Of a DNA stretch of 64,000 bases, positions 39,343-48,109 are shown piece after piece. Below the pieces are notes generated by a model, which ran no database searches, was not told the DNA's origin, and saw only the letters and a program-made list of their open reading frames with translations. The stretch spans positions 186,001 through 250,000 of the forward strand of contig NZ_JARHUC010000005.1 in the NCBI RefSeq assembly GCF_029223255.1, in the 5' to 3' direction. Each line of letters begins with the position of its first letter. The stretch's first letter is position 1. The DNA comes from Albimonas marina. GTDB lineage: Bacteria > Pseudomonadota > Alphaproteobacteria > Rhodobacterales > Rhodobacteraceae. Made by a program: the position numbers and the translations under genes.

Positions 39343-40749
39343 TCAGCCGCGGCGGGGCTTGGAGGGACGGCCGGAAGGCCCGCCGCGCGACGGACCCTCG
39401 CCGCGCGGCCCGCGGCCGGAAGGACCGTCGCCGCGCGGGCCGCGGCCGGAGGAACCCTCGCTGCGCGGACCGCGGCCGGAGGGACCGTCCCCGCGCGGAT
39501 CGCGCGGCGTGGGGCCGTCGCCGCGGGGCGGGCGGCCGAAGGGGCTTTCGCCGCGGGAACCGCGGCCGGAGGCGGCCTCGCCGCGCGGGGCGCGGGCGGG
39601 GGCGGCGCCGGGCTTGCCGGAGGACGGCTTGTCAGCGCGGGGCTTGCCCTGTCCCGGCTTGCCCTGGCCCGGCTTGCCCGCTCCGGGCTTGCGGCCGGCC
39701 GGCTCCTCGGCCCGGCGGGGCGCAGGGCGCGGGCCCTTCGCGCGCGGGGCGCCCTCGTCGGGGGCGGGGCGAGCGGCGCGGGGCTCGGGGCGCTCGACCT
39801 CGGCCGCGGGCAGGCCCAGCTGGTCGCGCAGGACCTTGGGGCGGATCTCCTCGACCTCGCCGGCCGGCAGGTCGCCCAGCAGGAACGGGCCGTAGCTGAC
39901 TCGGATCAGGCGGGAGACATCGAACCCCACCGCCGACAGCGCGCGGCGCACCTCGCGGTTGCGGCCCTCGCGCAGGCCGACGGTCAGCCAGGCGTTCGCG
40001 CCTTGCTGGCGGTCGAGCGTCACGGTCATCGGCTGGAAGCGCTCGCCGTCGACCTCGACGCCGCGGCGCAGCGGCTCCAGCGCCTTGTCGTCAGGGGTCC
40101 CGTGCACCCGCACGCGATACTTGCGCAGCCAGCCGGTCGAGGGCAGCTCCAGCCGGCGCTTCAGGTCGCCGTCGTTGGTCAGCAGCAGCAGACCCTCGGA
40201 GTTCAGGTCCAGCCGCCCCACCGTCATCACCCGCGGCAGGTCCGCCGGCAGCCGGTCGAAGACCGTGGCGCGGCCCTTCTCGTCCGCCTCCGAGGTCACC
40301 AGGCCCGAGGGCTTGTGATAGCGCCACATCCGCGGCGGCTCGGCGTCGGGCAGCGCGGCGCCGTCGAGCTCGACCTTGTCGCCGGGCTCGACGTTGAAGG
40401 CGGGGGTGTCGACGGGTTTGCCGTTCACCCGCACGCGACCCGCGAGGATGATCTCCTCGGCCATGCGGCGCGAGGCGACGCCGGCGCGGGCGAGGCGGCG
40501 GGCGAGCCGCTCGGTCCGCGGGCCGCTGGGGGCCTCGGGCGCGTTGGCGCCGCCGCGGGCCTTGGCCGCGCCGCCCTTGCCGCCGGGCCGCTTGTCGCCC
40601 GCGGCCTTGGCGCCCTTGGGCGCGGTCTTGCCCGCGCCCTCCCGCGCGGCGCCGGGCGCGGGGTCGCCGGCGCCCTTCCGCGAGATGAAGGTACGCGCGG
40701 GGCCGCCGCGGCGCGGACGCTCGGAGTCGCTGTCGGAATCGCTGGTCAT
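39343..40749 (-). CDS. rluB: 23S rRNA pseudouridine synthase (RluB family) with repetitive basic tail
   Basis: 468 residues. An N-terminal basic region (about 1-75) precedes an S4 RNA-binding domain (ERLARRLARAGVASRRMAEEIILAGRVRVNGKPVDTPAFNV) and the pseudouridine synthase domain, whose catalytic aspartate is in VGRLDLNSEGLLLLTNDG; WLTVGLREGRNREVRRALSAVGFDVSRLIRVSYGPFLLGDLP is the family end. From about residue 335 the protein is low complexity: GQGKP-type repeats and then about six GRGPRGDGPS-like units of ten residues, reminiscent of RGG-rich RNA-binding tails. RluB modifies U2605 in E. coli numbering. Paralogues RluE/RluF are possible alternatives. Confidence 0.9.
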   Translation of the reverse strand: MTSDSDSDSERPRRGGPARTFISRKGAGDPAPGAAREGAGKTAPKGAKAAGDKRPGGKGGAAKARGGANAPEAPSGPRTERLARRLARAGVASRRMAEEIILAGRVRVNGKPVDTPAFNVEPGDKVELDGAALPDAEPPRMWRYHKPSGLVTSEADEKGRATVFDRLPADLPRVMTVGRLDLNSEGLLLLTNDGDLKRRLELPSTGWLRKYRVRVHGTPDDKALEPLRRGVEVDGERFQPMTVTLDRQQGANAWLTVGLREGRNREVRRALSAVGFDVSRLIRVSYGPFLLGDLPAGEVEEIRPKVLRDQLGLPAAEVERPEPRAARPAPDEGAPRAKGPRPAPRRAEEPAGRKPGAGKPGQGKPGQGKPRADKPSSGKPGAAPARAPRGEAASGRGSRGESPFGRPPRGDGPTPRDPRGDGPSGRGPRSEGSSGRGPRGDGPSGRGPRGEGPSRGGPSGRPSKPRRG

Positions 40750-40907
40750 CGCCGGCTTATCGCAGCGGATGCGGCCGGACGGAAGCGGCATCCGCAGGGC
40801 GAGGCGCAGGGATCGCGCGCAACCCGGCCCGCCGGGGCCCGCCCGCGTCCCCTTCGCCCCGCGCAAGCCGCTGGCCGCGGGCGCCGGGGCTTGCGATAAC
40901 GGCGGGC

Positions 40908-41444
40908 ATGAACACCCTGCGCACCCAGCGGCTGGAGGGGCGGCCGATCCGCCCGCGCGACGCGAGCTTCGCGGCCGCGCTCTTCGGGCGCGAGGAGGTC
41001 GGGCGCTGGACGGGCGAGGGCGATCCCTGGACACGCGCCGTCGCCGCCCAGCGCGCCCGCGCCTTCGCCGCCCACTGGACCGCCCACGGCTTCGGCCTGC
41101 GCCTGTGGCGCGACGCGCGCGGCCCCGCCGGGGTCGCGGGCCTGCAGTTCTGCGTGCTGGAGGGGGCGGCGGCGATCGAGGCCTCCTTCGCCTTCGCGCC
41201 CGAGCGCTGGGGGGAGGGGCTGGCGACCGAGGCGATGCGCGCCTCCCTCGCCGAGGCGCAGGCGATCTGCGCCGAGGTCCAGGCCGTGGTGCGCGAGGGC
41301 AACGCCCCCGCCGTCGCCGTGCTGCGCCGGCTGGGCTTCGTCGAGCGCGCCTCGACCCTGCGCGGCCTGCGCCGCTTCGCCCGGCCCACGGCGGGCGCGG
41401 GCCTCGCCCCGCCCCGCTCCGCCGCCGGGGGGCGCGGGGCATGA
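40908..41444 (+). CDS. GNAT-family N-acetyltransferase
   Basis: 178 residues of the RimJ/RimL-like Acetyltransf_3 group: MNTLRTQRLEGRPIRPRDASFAAALFG at the start, EASFAFAPERWGEGLATEAMRASLAEA (acetyl-CoA motif A with an E-x-W-G-x-G-x-A run) and AVVREGNAPAVAVLRRLGFVERAS. Such enzymes acetylate ribosomal proteins, antibiotics or small amines; the substrate is not known. The stop overlaps the tadA start by four bases, so both genes form a small operon. The C-terminal tail after about residue 160 is Gly/Ala rich. Confidence 0.88.
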   Translation: MNTLRTQRLEGRPIRPRDASFAAALFGREEVGRWTGEGDPWTRAVAAQRARAFAAHWTAHGFGLRLWRDARGPAGVAGLQFCVLEGAAAIEASFAFAPERWGEGLATEAMRASLAEAQAICAEVQAVVREGNAPAVAVLRRLGFVERASTLRGLRRFARPTAGAGLAPPRSAAGGRGA

Positions 41445-41914
41445 GGGCGGCGCCCTCCCCCTTCGCGAGCCGCATGGCCGAGGCGCTGGCGCAGGCCCGC
41501 GCCGCCGCCGCGCGCGGCGAGACGCCGGTGGGTGCGGTGCTGGTCGAGCGCGCGACGGGCCGGATCCGGGCGCTCGCCGGGAACCGGGTGCGGGAGCTGC
41601 ACGACCCCACCGCCCATGCCGAGATCCTCGCGATCCGCGCGGCCTGCGCGGCGCTCGGCTCCGAACGCCTGCCCGGGCACGACCTGTGGGTGACGCTGGA
41701 GCCCTGCGCGATGTGCGCCGCCGCCATCGCCGGGGCGCGCATCGACCGGGTCTATTTCGGCGCCCCCGATCCCAAGTCCGGCGGGGTCGAGCACGGGGCC
41801 CGGGTCTTCGACCACCCCCAGGCCCACCACCGCCCCGAGGTCTACGGCCATATAGCCGAGGCCGAGAGCGCCGCGCTGCTGCGCGCCTTCTTCGCCGAGC
41901 GCCGCAGGGACTGA
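41441..41914 (+). CDS. tadA: tRNA(Arg) adenosine(34) deaminase TadA
   Basis: 157 residues. Converts A34 of tRNA-Arg(ACG) to inosine. The zinc motifs are PTAHAEILAIRAAC (His and catalytic Glu) and LEPCAMCAAAIAGARI (two Cys); YFGAPDPKSGG follows as in TadA. The start at the ATGA overlap with the GNAT gene gives MRAAPSPFASRMAEALAQARAAAARGETPVGAVLV, consistent with family N-termini. It converges on the gdx gene with only 17 bases between stops. Confidence 0.95.
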   Translation: MRAAPSPFASRMAEALAQARAAAARGETPVGAVLVERATGRIRALAGNRVRELHDPTAHAEILAIRAACAALGSERLPGHDLWVTLEPCAMCAAAIAGARIDRVYFGAPDPKSGGVEHGARVFDHPQAHHRPEVYGHIAEAESAALLRAFFAERRRD

Positions 41915-41931
41915 GCGGCGCGCGGCGCTCG

Positions 41932-42252
41932 TCAGGACCCCGCCGAGGCCTTCATCAGCACGACGCCGGCCAGGATCAGCACGGCGGCGAGCCCGCGCAG
42001 CAGGCTCGGCGCCTCGCCGCCCAGCGCCAGGCCGGCCAGCACCGCGCCCAGGGCGCCGATGCCGGTCCAGACCGGGTAGGCCACGCCCAGCGGCAGCGCG
42101 CGCATCGCCTGCGCCAGAAGCGCGAGGCTGCCCAGCAGCGCCGCGCCCGCGACCAGGCTGGGCGCGAGACGCGTCAGCCCGTGGGACTGCTTGAGGGCGA
42201 CGGCCCAGACGATTTCGAGAAGGCCGGCGGCGACCAGAAGGACCCAGTGCAT
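41932..42252 (-). CDS. sugE: Guanidinium exporter Gdx (SugE-type SMR protein)
   Basis: 106 residues with four membrane helices. WVLLVAAGLLEIVWAVALKQSHGLTRLAPSL carries the essential glutamate (E13) and the Gdx-type W-A-V-A-L-K-x-S-H-G; GVAYPVWTGIGALGAVLAG is the conserved third helix; LILAGVVLMKASAG ends it. Gdx works as an antiparallel dual-topology dimer that exports guanidinium in exchange for protons. The identification is strengthened by the guanidine-II riboswitch directly upstream. It is preceded by GGGAG nine bases before the ATG. Confidence 0.93.
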   Translation of the reverse strand: MHWVLLVAAGLLEIVWAVALKQSHGLTRLAPSLVAGAALLGSLALLAQAMRALPLGVAYPVWTGIGALGAVLAGLALGGEAPSLLRGLAAVLILAGVVLMKASAGS

Positions 42253-42265
42253 GGGCTGCTCCCAA

Positions 42266-42313
42266 CCGCCGGGTCGTCCCGGCGGATCAGGAGAAATCAG
42301 GCGGTCGTCCGCC
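42266..42313 (-). promoter_or_regulatory. Guanidine-II (mini-ykkC) riboswitch of gdx
   Basis: On the minus strand two hairpins each with an ACGA loop: GGCGG-ACGA-CCGCC (42300-42313) and CCGCCGGG-ACGA-CCCGGCGG (42266-42285), joined by a 14-base linker TGATTTCTCCTGAT. The paired ACGR loops are the hallmark of this class. The linker holds CTCC, which could pair with the GGGAG ribosome site 13 bases before gdx, so guanidine binding would be expected to free translation. Confidence 0.93.
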
Positions 42314-42425
42314 GGCCCGGCATCTGGGACCCCGGCCCGCGAGGGGCAAGGCCGCGTGCCCAGATATCCCGCCCAGGCGACCGTTGGTCGCCGTCCCCCG
42401 TCCCGATGCCGCGCCCGGAAACGCG

Positions 42426-42460
42426 GAAGGGCCGCGCGGGGATCTCCCGCGCGGCCCTTC
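42426..42460 (-). terminator. Terminator of the UPF0173 gene
   Basis: A perfect 15-bp stem (GAAGGGCCGCGCGGG/CCCGCGCGGCCCTTC) around GATCT, 31 bases after the stop of the UPF0173 gene. CCTTC at the end of the stem runs into CGCGTTT on the minus strand. Confidence 0.65.
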
Positions 42461-42490
42461 GCCCGTCGCCGCCCCGGGGGCGGCGCTCGA

Positions 42491-43174
42491 TCAGAGCTCG
42501 ATCGCCTTCATCACCTCGGGCTCGACCACGTCGACGCCCGGCAGGCCCGCCGCAAGCTCCTTCGCGTCCTGCGCGAGCAGGGGGAAGGTCTTGTAGTGGC
42601 AGGGGATCACGGTCTTGAACTTGAAGAACTTCTTGGCCGCGTAGGCGGCGCGCTTCATGTCCATGGTGAAGTGGCCGCCGCAGGACAGGATGCCGATGTC
42701 CGGCTTGTGCAGGTCCTGGTAGACGCCCATGTCGGCCATCACGTCGGTGTCGCCGGAGAAGTAGATCGTCTTCCCCTCGCCCGAGATCATGAACCCCGCC
42801 TCGGTGCCCGCGTAGCCCAGCCCCGCCATCGAGGACGAGTGGCGCGCGCCCACCAGCGTCACCGAGACCTCGCCCAGCGAGACGGTGCCGCCCAGGTTGA
42901 AGCCCACGGTCTCGAGCCCCTCCTTCTCGGCCAGGTGGCCGACCAGCTCGAAGATGCCCACCACCTTGGCGCCGGTCTTCTTGGCGACCTCGACCGAGTC
43001 GTTGGTGTGGTCGAAATGGCCGTGGCTGAGCAGGATGGCGGTGGCGCCCTTGGTGGCCGCGTCGGCGTTGGCCTCGTCGAACATCGGGTTGCCGTGCAGC
43101 CACGGGTCGATCAGCAGGACCTGGTCCGCGATCTCGATGCGGAAGCCGGAATGCCCCAGCCAGGTGATCTTCAT
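42491..43174 (-). CDS. UPF0173-family metal-dependent hydrolase
   Basis: 227 residues of metallo-beta-lactamase fold. The metal motif is ILLSHGHFDHTNDSVEVAKKTG (HxHxDH), preceded by MKITWLGHSGFRIEIADQVLLIDPWLHGNP and followed by LVGARHSSS, IYFSGDTDVMADMGVY, DIGILSCGGHFTMDMKRAAYAAKKF and VIPCHYKTFPLL. This is the conserved UPF0173 arrangement (E. coli UlaG-like); the natural substrate is not known. The start MKITWLGH is chosen for its strong GGAGG site eight bases upstream. It is divergent from the ceramidase-like gene. Confidence 0.93.
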   Translation of the reverse strand: MKITWLGHSGFRIEIADQVLLIDPWLHGNPMFDEANADAATKGATAILLSHGHFDHTNDSVEVAKKTGAKVVGIFELVGHLAEKEGLETVGFNLGGTVSLGEVSVTLVGARHSSSMAGLGYAGTEAGFMISGEGKTIYFSGDTDVMADMGVYQDLHKPDIGILSCGGHFTMDMKRAAYAAKKFFKFKTVIPCHYKTFPLLAQDAKELAAGLPGVDVVEPEVMKAIEL

Positions 43175-43527
43175 CGTCAACTCCTCCTCGCCTGTGGCGC
43201 CGTCGCGCGGCCCGGGGGCCGGCCGGCGCGGGCCTGAGTCTTGCCGCAGGCCGGGCCGGGAATAAAGGGGCGCCCGGCGGTCCGCGGGGCGGGACGCCGT
43301 CCCGCGTCCGCCCGCGTGCGGACGCCCTAGCGGGGCCGTCGGCGCCGCCCGCGGGCGGCCGTGCTGGGGGCGCCCGCGACGCGGGGCGCCGTGGCCGGGA
43401 TGCCGCGCCGCCTGGCGGGAACGAAGCCGTGAAGGCTCAACCGGTTGAAACGTCCGCACCTTTGGTGGACAACCCCGGGGCCAGCCCCAGCTTCCCGGCT
43501 GACCGCGACGAAGGAGGAGAGGCGCGG
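43175..43527. other. Divergent intergenic region between UPF0173 and ceramidase-like genes
   Basis: 353 bases. It contains a hairpin GCGTCCGC/GCGGACGC (43304-43325), a 12-base perfect palindrome TCAACCGGTTGA (43437-43448) about 80 bases before the ceramidase-like start, and an AT-rich patch AATAAAGG near 43261. No gene was recognised. A short in-frame upstream extension of the ceramidase-like gene starts at 43429 but lacks family match. Confidence 0.5.
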
Positions 43528-44253
43528 ATGACCGATTGGACGGCCGCGATCGACGCCTATTGCGAGCGTTTGGACCCCGGATTCTGGGCCGAGCCGCTGA
43601 ACGCGGTCTCGAACCTGGCCTTCGTCCTGGCCGCGGCCGCGTGCTGGATCGTCGCCCGCCGCGAGGGGCGCGACGACGACTGGGCGGTGCGGGCGCTGTG
43701 CGGCGTGCTGACCGCCATCGGCATCGGATCGTTCCTGTTCCACACGCTCGCCAACCGCTGGTCGGCGGTCGCGGACGTGGTTCCGATCCTGCTCTTCATC
43801 CTGCTCTACCTGCACCTGACCGTGGTGCGCTACCTGCGGCTGCCGGTCTGGGCGGGGATCCTCAAGGCGCTGCTCTACGTGCCGGTGGCCTACGCGCTGA
43901 CCGCCTGGCTGACGCCGGCGCTGGGGTCGCTGAACGGCTCGATCAGCTACGTGCCCACCTTCCTGGTGATGGTCGGCTTCGCCACGCTGCTGGGCCTGCT
44001 CGCGCATCCCGCCTGGAAGGGCGTGGCGACGGCGGCGGTCCTGCTGGCGGCCTCGCTGACCGCGCGCACGCTCGATGCGCAGGGCGGGGCTGTGTGCGAG
44101 GCCTTTCCGGCGGGCACCCACTGGGCCTGGCACCTGCTGAACGGGACCCTGCTGGGCGTGCTGATCTTCACCTTCGTGCGCCATGGCGAGGCGCATGCCC
44201 CCGAGGGCGCCGAGGATGCGGGCCGGGTTGCGCGGAACGGGGCGGCGGGCTAA
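43528..44253 (+). CDS. Ceramidase-like integral membrane protein (alkaline ceramidase family)
   Basis: 241 residues, about seven membrane helices. Family motifs for the metal site are [43 protein letters not shown] (His and Asp) and [17 protein letters not shown] (His-x3-His) near the C-terminus, matching the PF05875 ceramidase/CREST fold. Zinc enzymes of this fold cleave amides of lipids in eukaryotes; in bacteria the substrate is not established. The start [20 protein letters not shown] has AAGGAGG close upstream. The gene starts a group with gatCA, separated from gatC by 49 bases. Function beyond the fold is inference. Confidence 0.85.
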   Translation: MTDWTAAIDAYCERLDPGFWAEPLNAVSNLAFVLAAAACWIVARREGRDDDWAVRALCGVLTAIGIGSFLFHTLANRWSAVADVVPILLFILLYLHLTVVRYLRLPVWAGILKALLYVPVAYALTAWLTPALGSLNGSISYVPTFLVMVGFATLLGLLAHPAWKGVATAAVLLAASLTARTLDAQGGAVCEAFPAGTHWAWHLLNGTLLGVLIFTFVRHGEAHAPEGAEDAGRVARNGAAG

Positions 44254-44302
44254 GCGGGGGCCGAGAAATCCCCGCCTGAAAACCTCCGACGGAGCCCGTT
44301 CC

Positions 44303-44590
44303 ATGTCCATCGACAAGGCCACCGCCGCCCGCGTCGCCCACCTCGCCCGTATCCGGGTGAAGGAGGAGGACCTCGACACGCTCGCGGCCGAGCTCTCGGG
44401 CATCCTGGGCTGGGTCGAGCAGCTGGGCGAAGTGGACGTCGAGGGGGTCGAGCCGATGACCTCGGTCACCCCCATGGCCCTGCGCCGGCGCGAGGACGCG
44501 GTGACCGACGGCGGCATCCGCGAGAAGGTGCTGGCCAACGCCCCCGCCACCCGCGAGGGCTTCTTCGCCGTTCCCAAGGTGGTGGAGTGA
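44303..44590 (+). CDS. gatC: Asp/Glu-tRNA amidotransferase subunit C
   Basis: 95 residues, the usual size. Part of the GatCAB complex that transamidates Glu-tRNA(Gln) and Asp-tRNA(Asn). Family features are [58 protein letters not shown] and the C-terminal [28 protein letters not shown] site lies nine bases before the ATG; longer upstream starts do not match. It is followed by gatA after 60 bases. gatB is not in this window, as often in alphaproteobacteria. Confidence 0.96.
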   Translation: MSIDKATAARVAHLARIRVKEEDLDTLAAELSGILGWVEQLGEVDVEGVEPMTSVTPMALRRREDAVTDGGIREKVLANAPATREGFFAVPKVVE

Positions 44591-44650
44591 GCCGCGTCCC
44601 CCGCTGACGCGCCCCCGACCCCTGCCCGCCCTGATCGCCCGAGAGACCGC

Positions 44651-46141
44651 ATGTCCGACCTGACCCGCCTGACCATCGCCGAGGCCCGCGCCAAGCTCCG
44701 CGCGAAGGAGATCACCTCGGCCGAGCTGACCGAGGCCTGCCTCTCGGCCGTCGACGCCGCCGACGCCCTGAACGCGGTCAGCGCCAAGACCCCCGAGAAG
44801 GCCCGCGAGATGGCCGCCGCCGCCGACGCGCGCCTGGCCGCCGAGGGCGAGGCCGCGCCCTCGCTCTGCGGCATCCCGCTGGGCATCAAGGACCTGTTCT
44901 GCACCGAGGGCGTGGCCTCGCAGGCCGCCTCGAACATCCTCGAGGGCTTCAAGCCGACCTACGAATCCACCGTCACCTCCCGCCTGTGGGAGCGCGGCGC
45001 GGTGATGGTCGGCAAGCTGAACATGGACGAGTTCGCCATGGGCTCGTCGAACGAGACCTCCTGCTACGGCCCGGCGGTGAACCCGTGGCGGGCGCAGGGC
45101 TCGAACCGCGACCTGACGCCGGGCGGCTCCTCGGGCGGCTCGGCCTCGGCGGTGGCGGCGGACCTGTGCCTGGGCGCGACCGGGACCGACACCGGCGGCT
45201 CGATCCGCCAGCCCGCGGCCTTCACCGGCATCGTGGGCGTGAAGCCGACCTACGGGCGCTGCTCGCGCTGGGGGATCGTGGCCTTCGCCTCCTCGCTCGA
45301 CCAGGCGGGGCCGATGGCCAAGACCGTGCGCGACGCGGCGATCATGCTCGAGGGCATGGCCGGCTTCGATCCGAAGGACTCGACCTCCGCCCAGCTCGCC
45401 GTGCCCGACTTCGAGGCGGCGCTGACCGGCGACATCCGCGGCAAGACCATCGGCATTCCCAAGGAATACCGGATGGAGGGGATGCCCGCCGAGATCGACG
45501 CCCTGTGGGAGCAGGGGGCCGAGATGCTGCGCGACGCCGGCGCGAAGACGGTGGAGATCAGCCTCCCCCACACGAAATACGCCCTGCCCGCCTACTACGT
45601 GATCGCGCCGGCGGAGGCGTCCTCGAACCTCGCGCGCTACGACGGCGTGCGCTACGGGCACCGCGCGCCGCTGGCCTCGGCCGACGGGATCGTCGACCTC
45701 TACGAGAAGTCGCGCGCCGAGGGCTTCGGCGCCGAGGTGCAGCGCCGGGTTATGATCGGCGCCTACGTGCTGTCGGCGGGCTATTACGACGCCTATTACC
45801 TGCGCGCCCAGAAGGTCCGCACCCTGATCAAGCGCGACTTCGAGCAGGCGTTCGAGACGGTGGACGCGATCCTGACCCCGGCCACCCCCTCGCCCGCCTT
45901 CGGCATCGGCGAGATGGCGGACGCGGACCCGGTGAAGATGTATCTCAACGACGTCTTCACGGTGACGGTGAACCTCGCGGGCCTTCCCGGCGCCGCGGTG
46001 CCGACGGGCCTCTCGCCCAGCGGCCTGCCGCTGGGCCTGCAGATCATCGGCAAGCCCTGGGGCGAGGCCGAGATGCTCGACATCGCCTATGCGCTGGAGC
46101 GCTCCGCCGGCTTCACCGCGCGGCCCGACCGCTGGTGGTGA
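44651..46141 (+). CDS. gatA: Glu-tRNA(Gln)/Asp-tRNA(Asn) amidotransferase subunit A
   Basis: 496 residues. Amidase-signature subunit that liberates ammonia from glutamine. The catalytic triad region is typical: [20 protein letters not shown] (Lys), [49 protein letters not shown] with the cis-Ser and nucleophile Ser. [37 protein letters not shown] closes the family. It follows gatC on the same strand. A bidirectional terminator follows 72 bases later. Length is usual. Confidence 0.97.
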   Translation: MSDLTRLTIAEARAKLRAKEITSAELTEACLSAVDAADALNAVSAKTPEKAREMAAAADARLAAEGEAAPSLCGIPLGIKDLFCTEGVASQAASNILEGFKPTYESTVTSRLWERGAVMVGKLNMDEFAMGSSNETSCYGPAVNPWRAQGSNRDLTPGGSSGGSASAVAADLCLGATGTDTGGSIRQPAAFTGIVGVKPTYGRCSRWGIVAFASSLDQAGPMAKTVRDAAIMLEGMAGFDPKDSTSAQLAVPDFEAALTGDIRGKTIGIPKEYRMEGMPAEIDALWEQGAEMLRDAGAKTVEISLPHTKYALPAYYVIAPAEASSNLARYDGVRYGHRAPLASADGIVDLYEKSRAEGFGAEVQRRVMIGAYVLSAGYYDAYYLRAQKVRTLIKRDFEQAFETVDAILTPATPSPAFGIGEMADADPVKMYLNDVFTVTVNLAGLPGAAVPTGLSPSGLPLGLQIIGKPWGEAEMLDIAYALERSAGFTARPDRWW

Positions 46142-46212
46142 GGGCGCGCCGGACCTGATCCGGCCGCCGCCCTGCCCTTCGCCGCCGCCGCCGGCTGCGG
46201 CGCCCAGGCTCG

Positions 46213-46261
46213 AAGAGAAATGCTCCAGGCGCTCCCGTCCCCGCGGGGGCGCCTTTCTCTT
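46213..46261. terminator. Bidirectional terminator between gatA and the DUF429-like gene
   Basis: AAGAGAAA and TTTCTCTT pair at the base of a GC hairpin (AGGCGCTCCCG/CGGGGGCGCCT), giving A and T tracts on both sides. It separates convergent genes. Confidence 0.75.
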
Positions 46262-46409
46262 GCAGCCACTCCAGCGCCTCCCAGCCTGGCGTCCGAGGTT
46301 CGCGCCAACGCCCTCCGCCGCCCGCTGACCCGCTCCCCGGCCGCGCCCCCGGCCCCTCGCCGGCGCGGGCGGGCGGGCGGGGCGCCGGCGGGGGGCCGGG
46401 GGCGCGGGG

Positions 46410-47348
46410 TCAGGGCGACCGTCGGGCCAGCGCGTCGAGCCGTTCGCGCTGGTCGACTCCCAGGATCCAGGCCTCCTCGGTCGCGGCGAGGCGCAGGTCC
46501 GTCTCGTCCAGCCCCTGCGGAGGGCCGAAGGCCGCCGCCAGACCGCCCTCGGCGTCCAGCCGCGAATAGGCCTCGGCCAGCACCCGCACCTGCGCGCGGT
46601 CGAGGATCTCCCCCGCCTCCCGCCGCGCGGCCACGGCGGGGGAGAGCATCGAGGGCCAGATCTCGGCCAGAACCACCGGCGCGGTCGGCGCGGCGAAGCC
46701 GGCGTCGAAGGGCCAGGCCTGCACCCGGCCCGCGAAGCGCCGGCGCAGGCGGGCCAGCACCGGCAGGCCCAGCAGCACCTGGCTGCCGACCGAGCCGGTG
46801 GTGAACAGCTTCCACACCGGCTGGGCGCGGGTCATCGTCCGCTCCACCCGCCGCCGCTTGGGCGGGTGCGCCTCCCGCTCCGTCCGCGCGCGGCCCCGCT
46901 CGGGCACGCCCGCGTGGGGCGCGCGGGCCGGCCGGCCCCAGAACGGGCCCACGCCGGGCCACAGCGCGTTCAGCGCCTCGGCCACGGCGAAGCGGTTCGA
47001 GCGGTTGTCGGGCCCGTCCTCGACCATCGCCTCCAGCCTCTCCCACAGCGCGAGGGCCGAGGGGCGCCCGGCGATGCGCGCCGCGACGCCAGGCGGGTAG
47101 CCGAAGGGGAAGTCGAAGCCGATCAGCAGGCGACGGCCGGCGGCGAGCTCGGCCTCGATCGTCTCGCCCAGCGCCGCCTCGGCCCCGCGGCGGGTGCGGT
47201 GGTAGACCGGGTCCTCGGCCCGGCCGTCGCGGGCGAGCGCGGTCCAGATCGCGTCCTTCGTCTCCCGCCGGGGGGAGGGCGCGTTGGCGGCCGACCAGTC
47301 GACCATCGCCACCGCGTCGAACATCCCGGCGCCCGCCGCCTTCGTCAT
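46410..47348 (-). CDS. Conserved protein of unknown function (DUF429-like)
   Basis: 312 residues. The opening MFDAVAMVDWSAANAPSPRRETKDAIW and the central ELAAGRRLLIGFDFPFGYPPGVAARI, DNRSNRFAVAEALNALWPGVGPFWG and VLAEIWPSML resemble the DUF429-like RNase H-fold group (D-x-S-A and G-x-D-x-P motifs), seen in many Rhodobacterales as a hypothetical protein. No substrate or pathway is known. The start MTKAAGAGMFDAV has GGGAG six bases upstream; MFDAV is a possible alternative start. It is divergent from the next gene, with about 200 bases between. Confidence 0.7.
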   Translation of the reverse strand: MTKAAGAGMFDAVAMVDWSAANAPSPRRETKDAIWTALARDGRAEDPVYHRTRRGAEAALGETIEAELAAGRRLLIGFDFPFGYPPGVAARIAGRPSALALWERLEAMVEDGPDNRSNRFAVAEALNALWPGVGPFWGRPARAPHAGVPERGRARTEREAHPPKRRRVERTMTRAQPVWKLFTTGSVGSQVLLGLPVLARLRRRFAGRVQAWPFDAGFAAPTAPVVLAEIWPSMLSPAVAARREAGEILDRAQVRVLAEAYSRLDAEGGLAAAFGPPQGLDETDLRLAATEEAWILGVDQRERLDALARRSP

Positions 47349-47457
47349 GCCGCCGCTCCCCTTTTTCCGGCCCGCGGTTTTCTTAGCACCCGATGAACGT
47401 CCCGTCGCTTCCCCGCCCCGCAGGCGTCTTCCGCGCCCGCTCGTCCGCCCGGGCGCC

Positions 47458-47488
47458 TTGACCCGACCTCGCCCGACGGTCTTATAGC
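47458..47488 (+). promoter_or_regulatory. Possible promoter of the 47547 gene
   Basis: TTGACC (47458-47463), 18-19 bases, TTATAGC. A good -35 with a slightly long spacer, about 60 bases before the start codon of the secreted protein gene. Confidence 0.4.
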
Positions 47489-47546
47489 GAACAGGGAATA
47501 CGACGCTTCCACCCCCGGTGGAGCGCAATCTTGGGGAGGTTTCCGG

Positions 47547-48107
47547 ATGTCCTACCTGCGCCCGCTCGCGGCCGCGATCGCCCTGCTGGCAGGGCCGGCC
47601 TGGGCCGACGACGTCGAAGACAGCCTGACGGCCGCGCTGGAGGCCTACCGCGCCGGCGACTACGTCACCGCCAAGGACGAGGCCGAGTTCGCCGTCACCC
47701 TGCTGGGGCAGATGAAGGCCCAGGACCTGGGCGGCTTCCTGCCCGCGCCGCCCGAGGGCTGGACGCGCGAGGAGGACGGCGACCAGGCCACGGCCAGCCA
47801 GATGTTCGGCGGCGGGCTGGTCTCGGCCGCGACCTACACCGACGGGACCGACGACGTGACCGTCACCTTCGCCGCCGACAGCCCGATGGTCACCGCGATG
47901 TCGGCGATGTTCGGCAACGCGGCGGCGATGGGCGCGATGGGCAAGGTGATGCGGGTGGGCAAGCACCGCGCCATCGTCACCCCCGACGGCGAGATCCAGT
48001 CCCTGATCGACCGCCGGATCCTGGTGTCGATCTCGGGCTCCGCCCCCGCCGAAACCAAGCAGGTCTTCTTCGAAGCGATCGACCTGGACGCCCTGGCCGA
48101 GTTCTGA
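47547..48107 (+). CDS. Secreted conserved protein, function unknown
   Basis: 186 residues with a clear signal peptide (MSYLRPLAAAIALLAGPAWA-DD). The mature part begins with a helical TPR-like stretch (LTAALEAYRAGDYVTAKDEAEFAVTLLGQMKAQDLGGFLPAPPEGWTRE) and continues with a beta-rich region (VSAATYTDGTDDVTVTFAADSPMVTAM, VGKHRAIVTPDGEIQSLIDRRILVSISGS). No named family was recognised. The GGGGAGG site is strong. It is followed after two bases by a hydratase-like gene, so the two may be co-transcribed. Confidence 0.78.
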   Translation: MSYLRPLAAAIALLAGPAWADDVEDSLTAALEAYRAGDYVTAKDEAEFAVTLLGQMKAQDLGGFLPAPPEGWTREEDGDQATASQMFGGGLVSAATYTDGTDDVTVTFAADSPMVTAMSAMFGNAAAMGAMGKVMRVGKHRAIVTPDGEIQSLIDRRILVSISGSAPAETKQVFFEAIDLDALAEF

Positions 48108-48109
48108 GG

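Noticed and set aside
42250-42425. Guanidine-I (ykkC) riboswitch
   Set aside because: No long multi-stem ykkC consensus was seen; the two ACGR hairpins fit guanidine-II instead.
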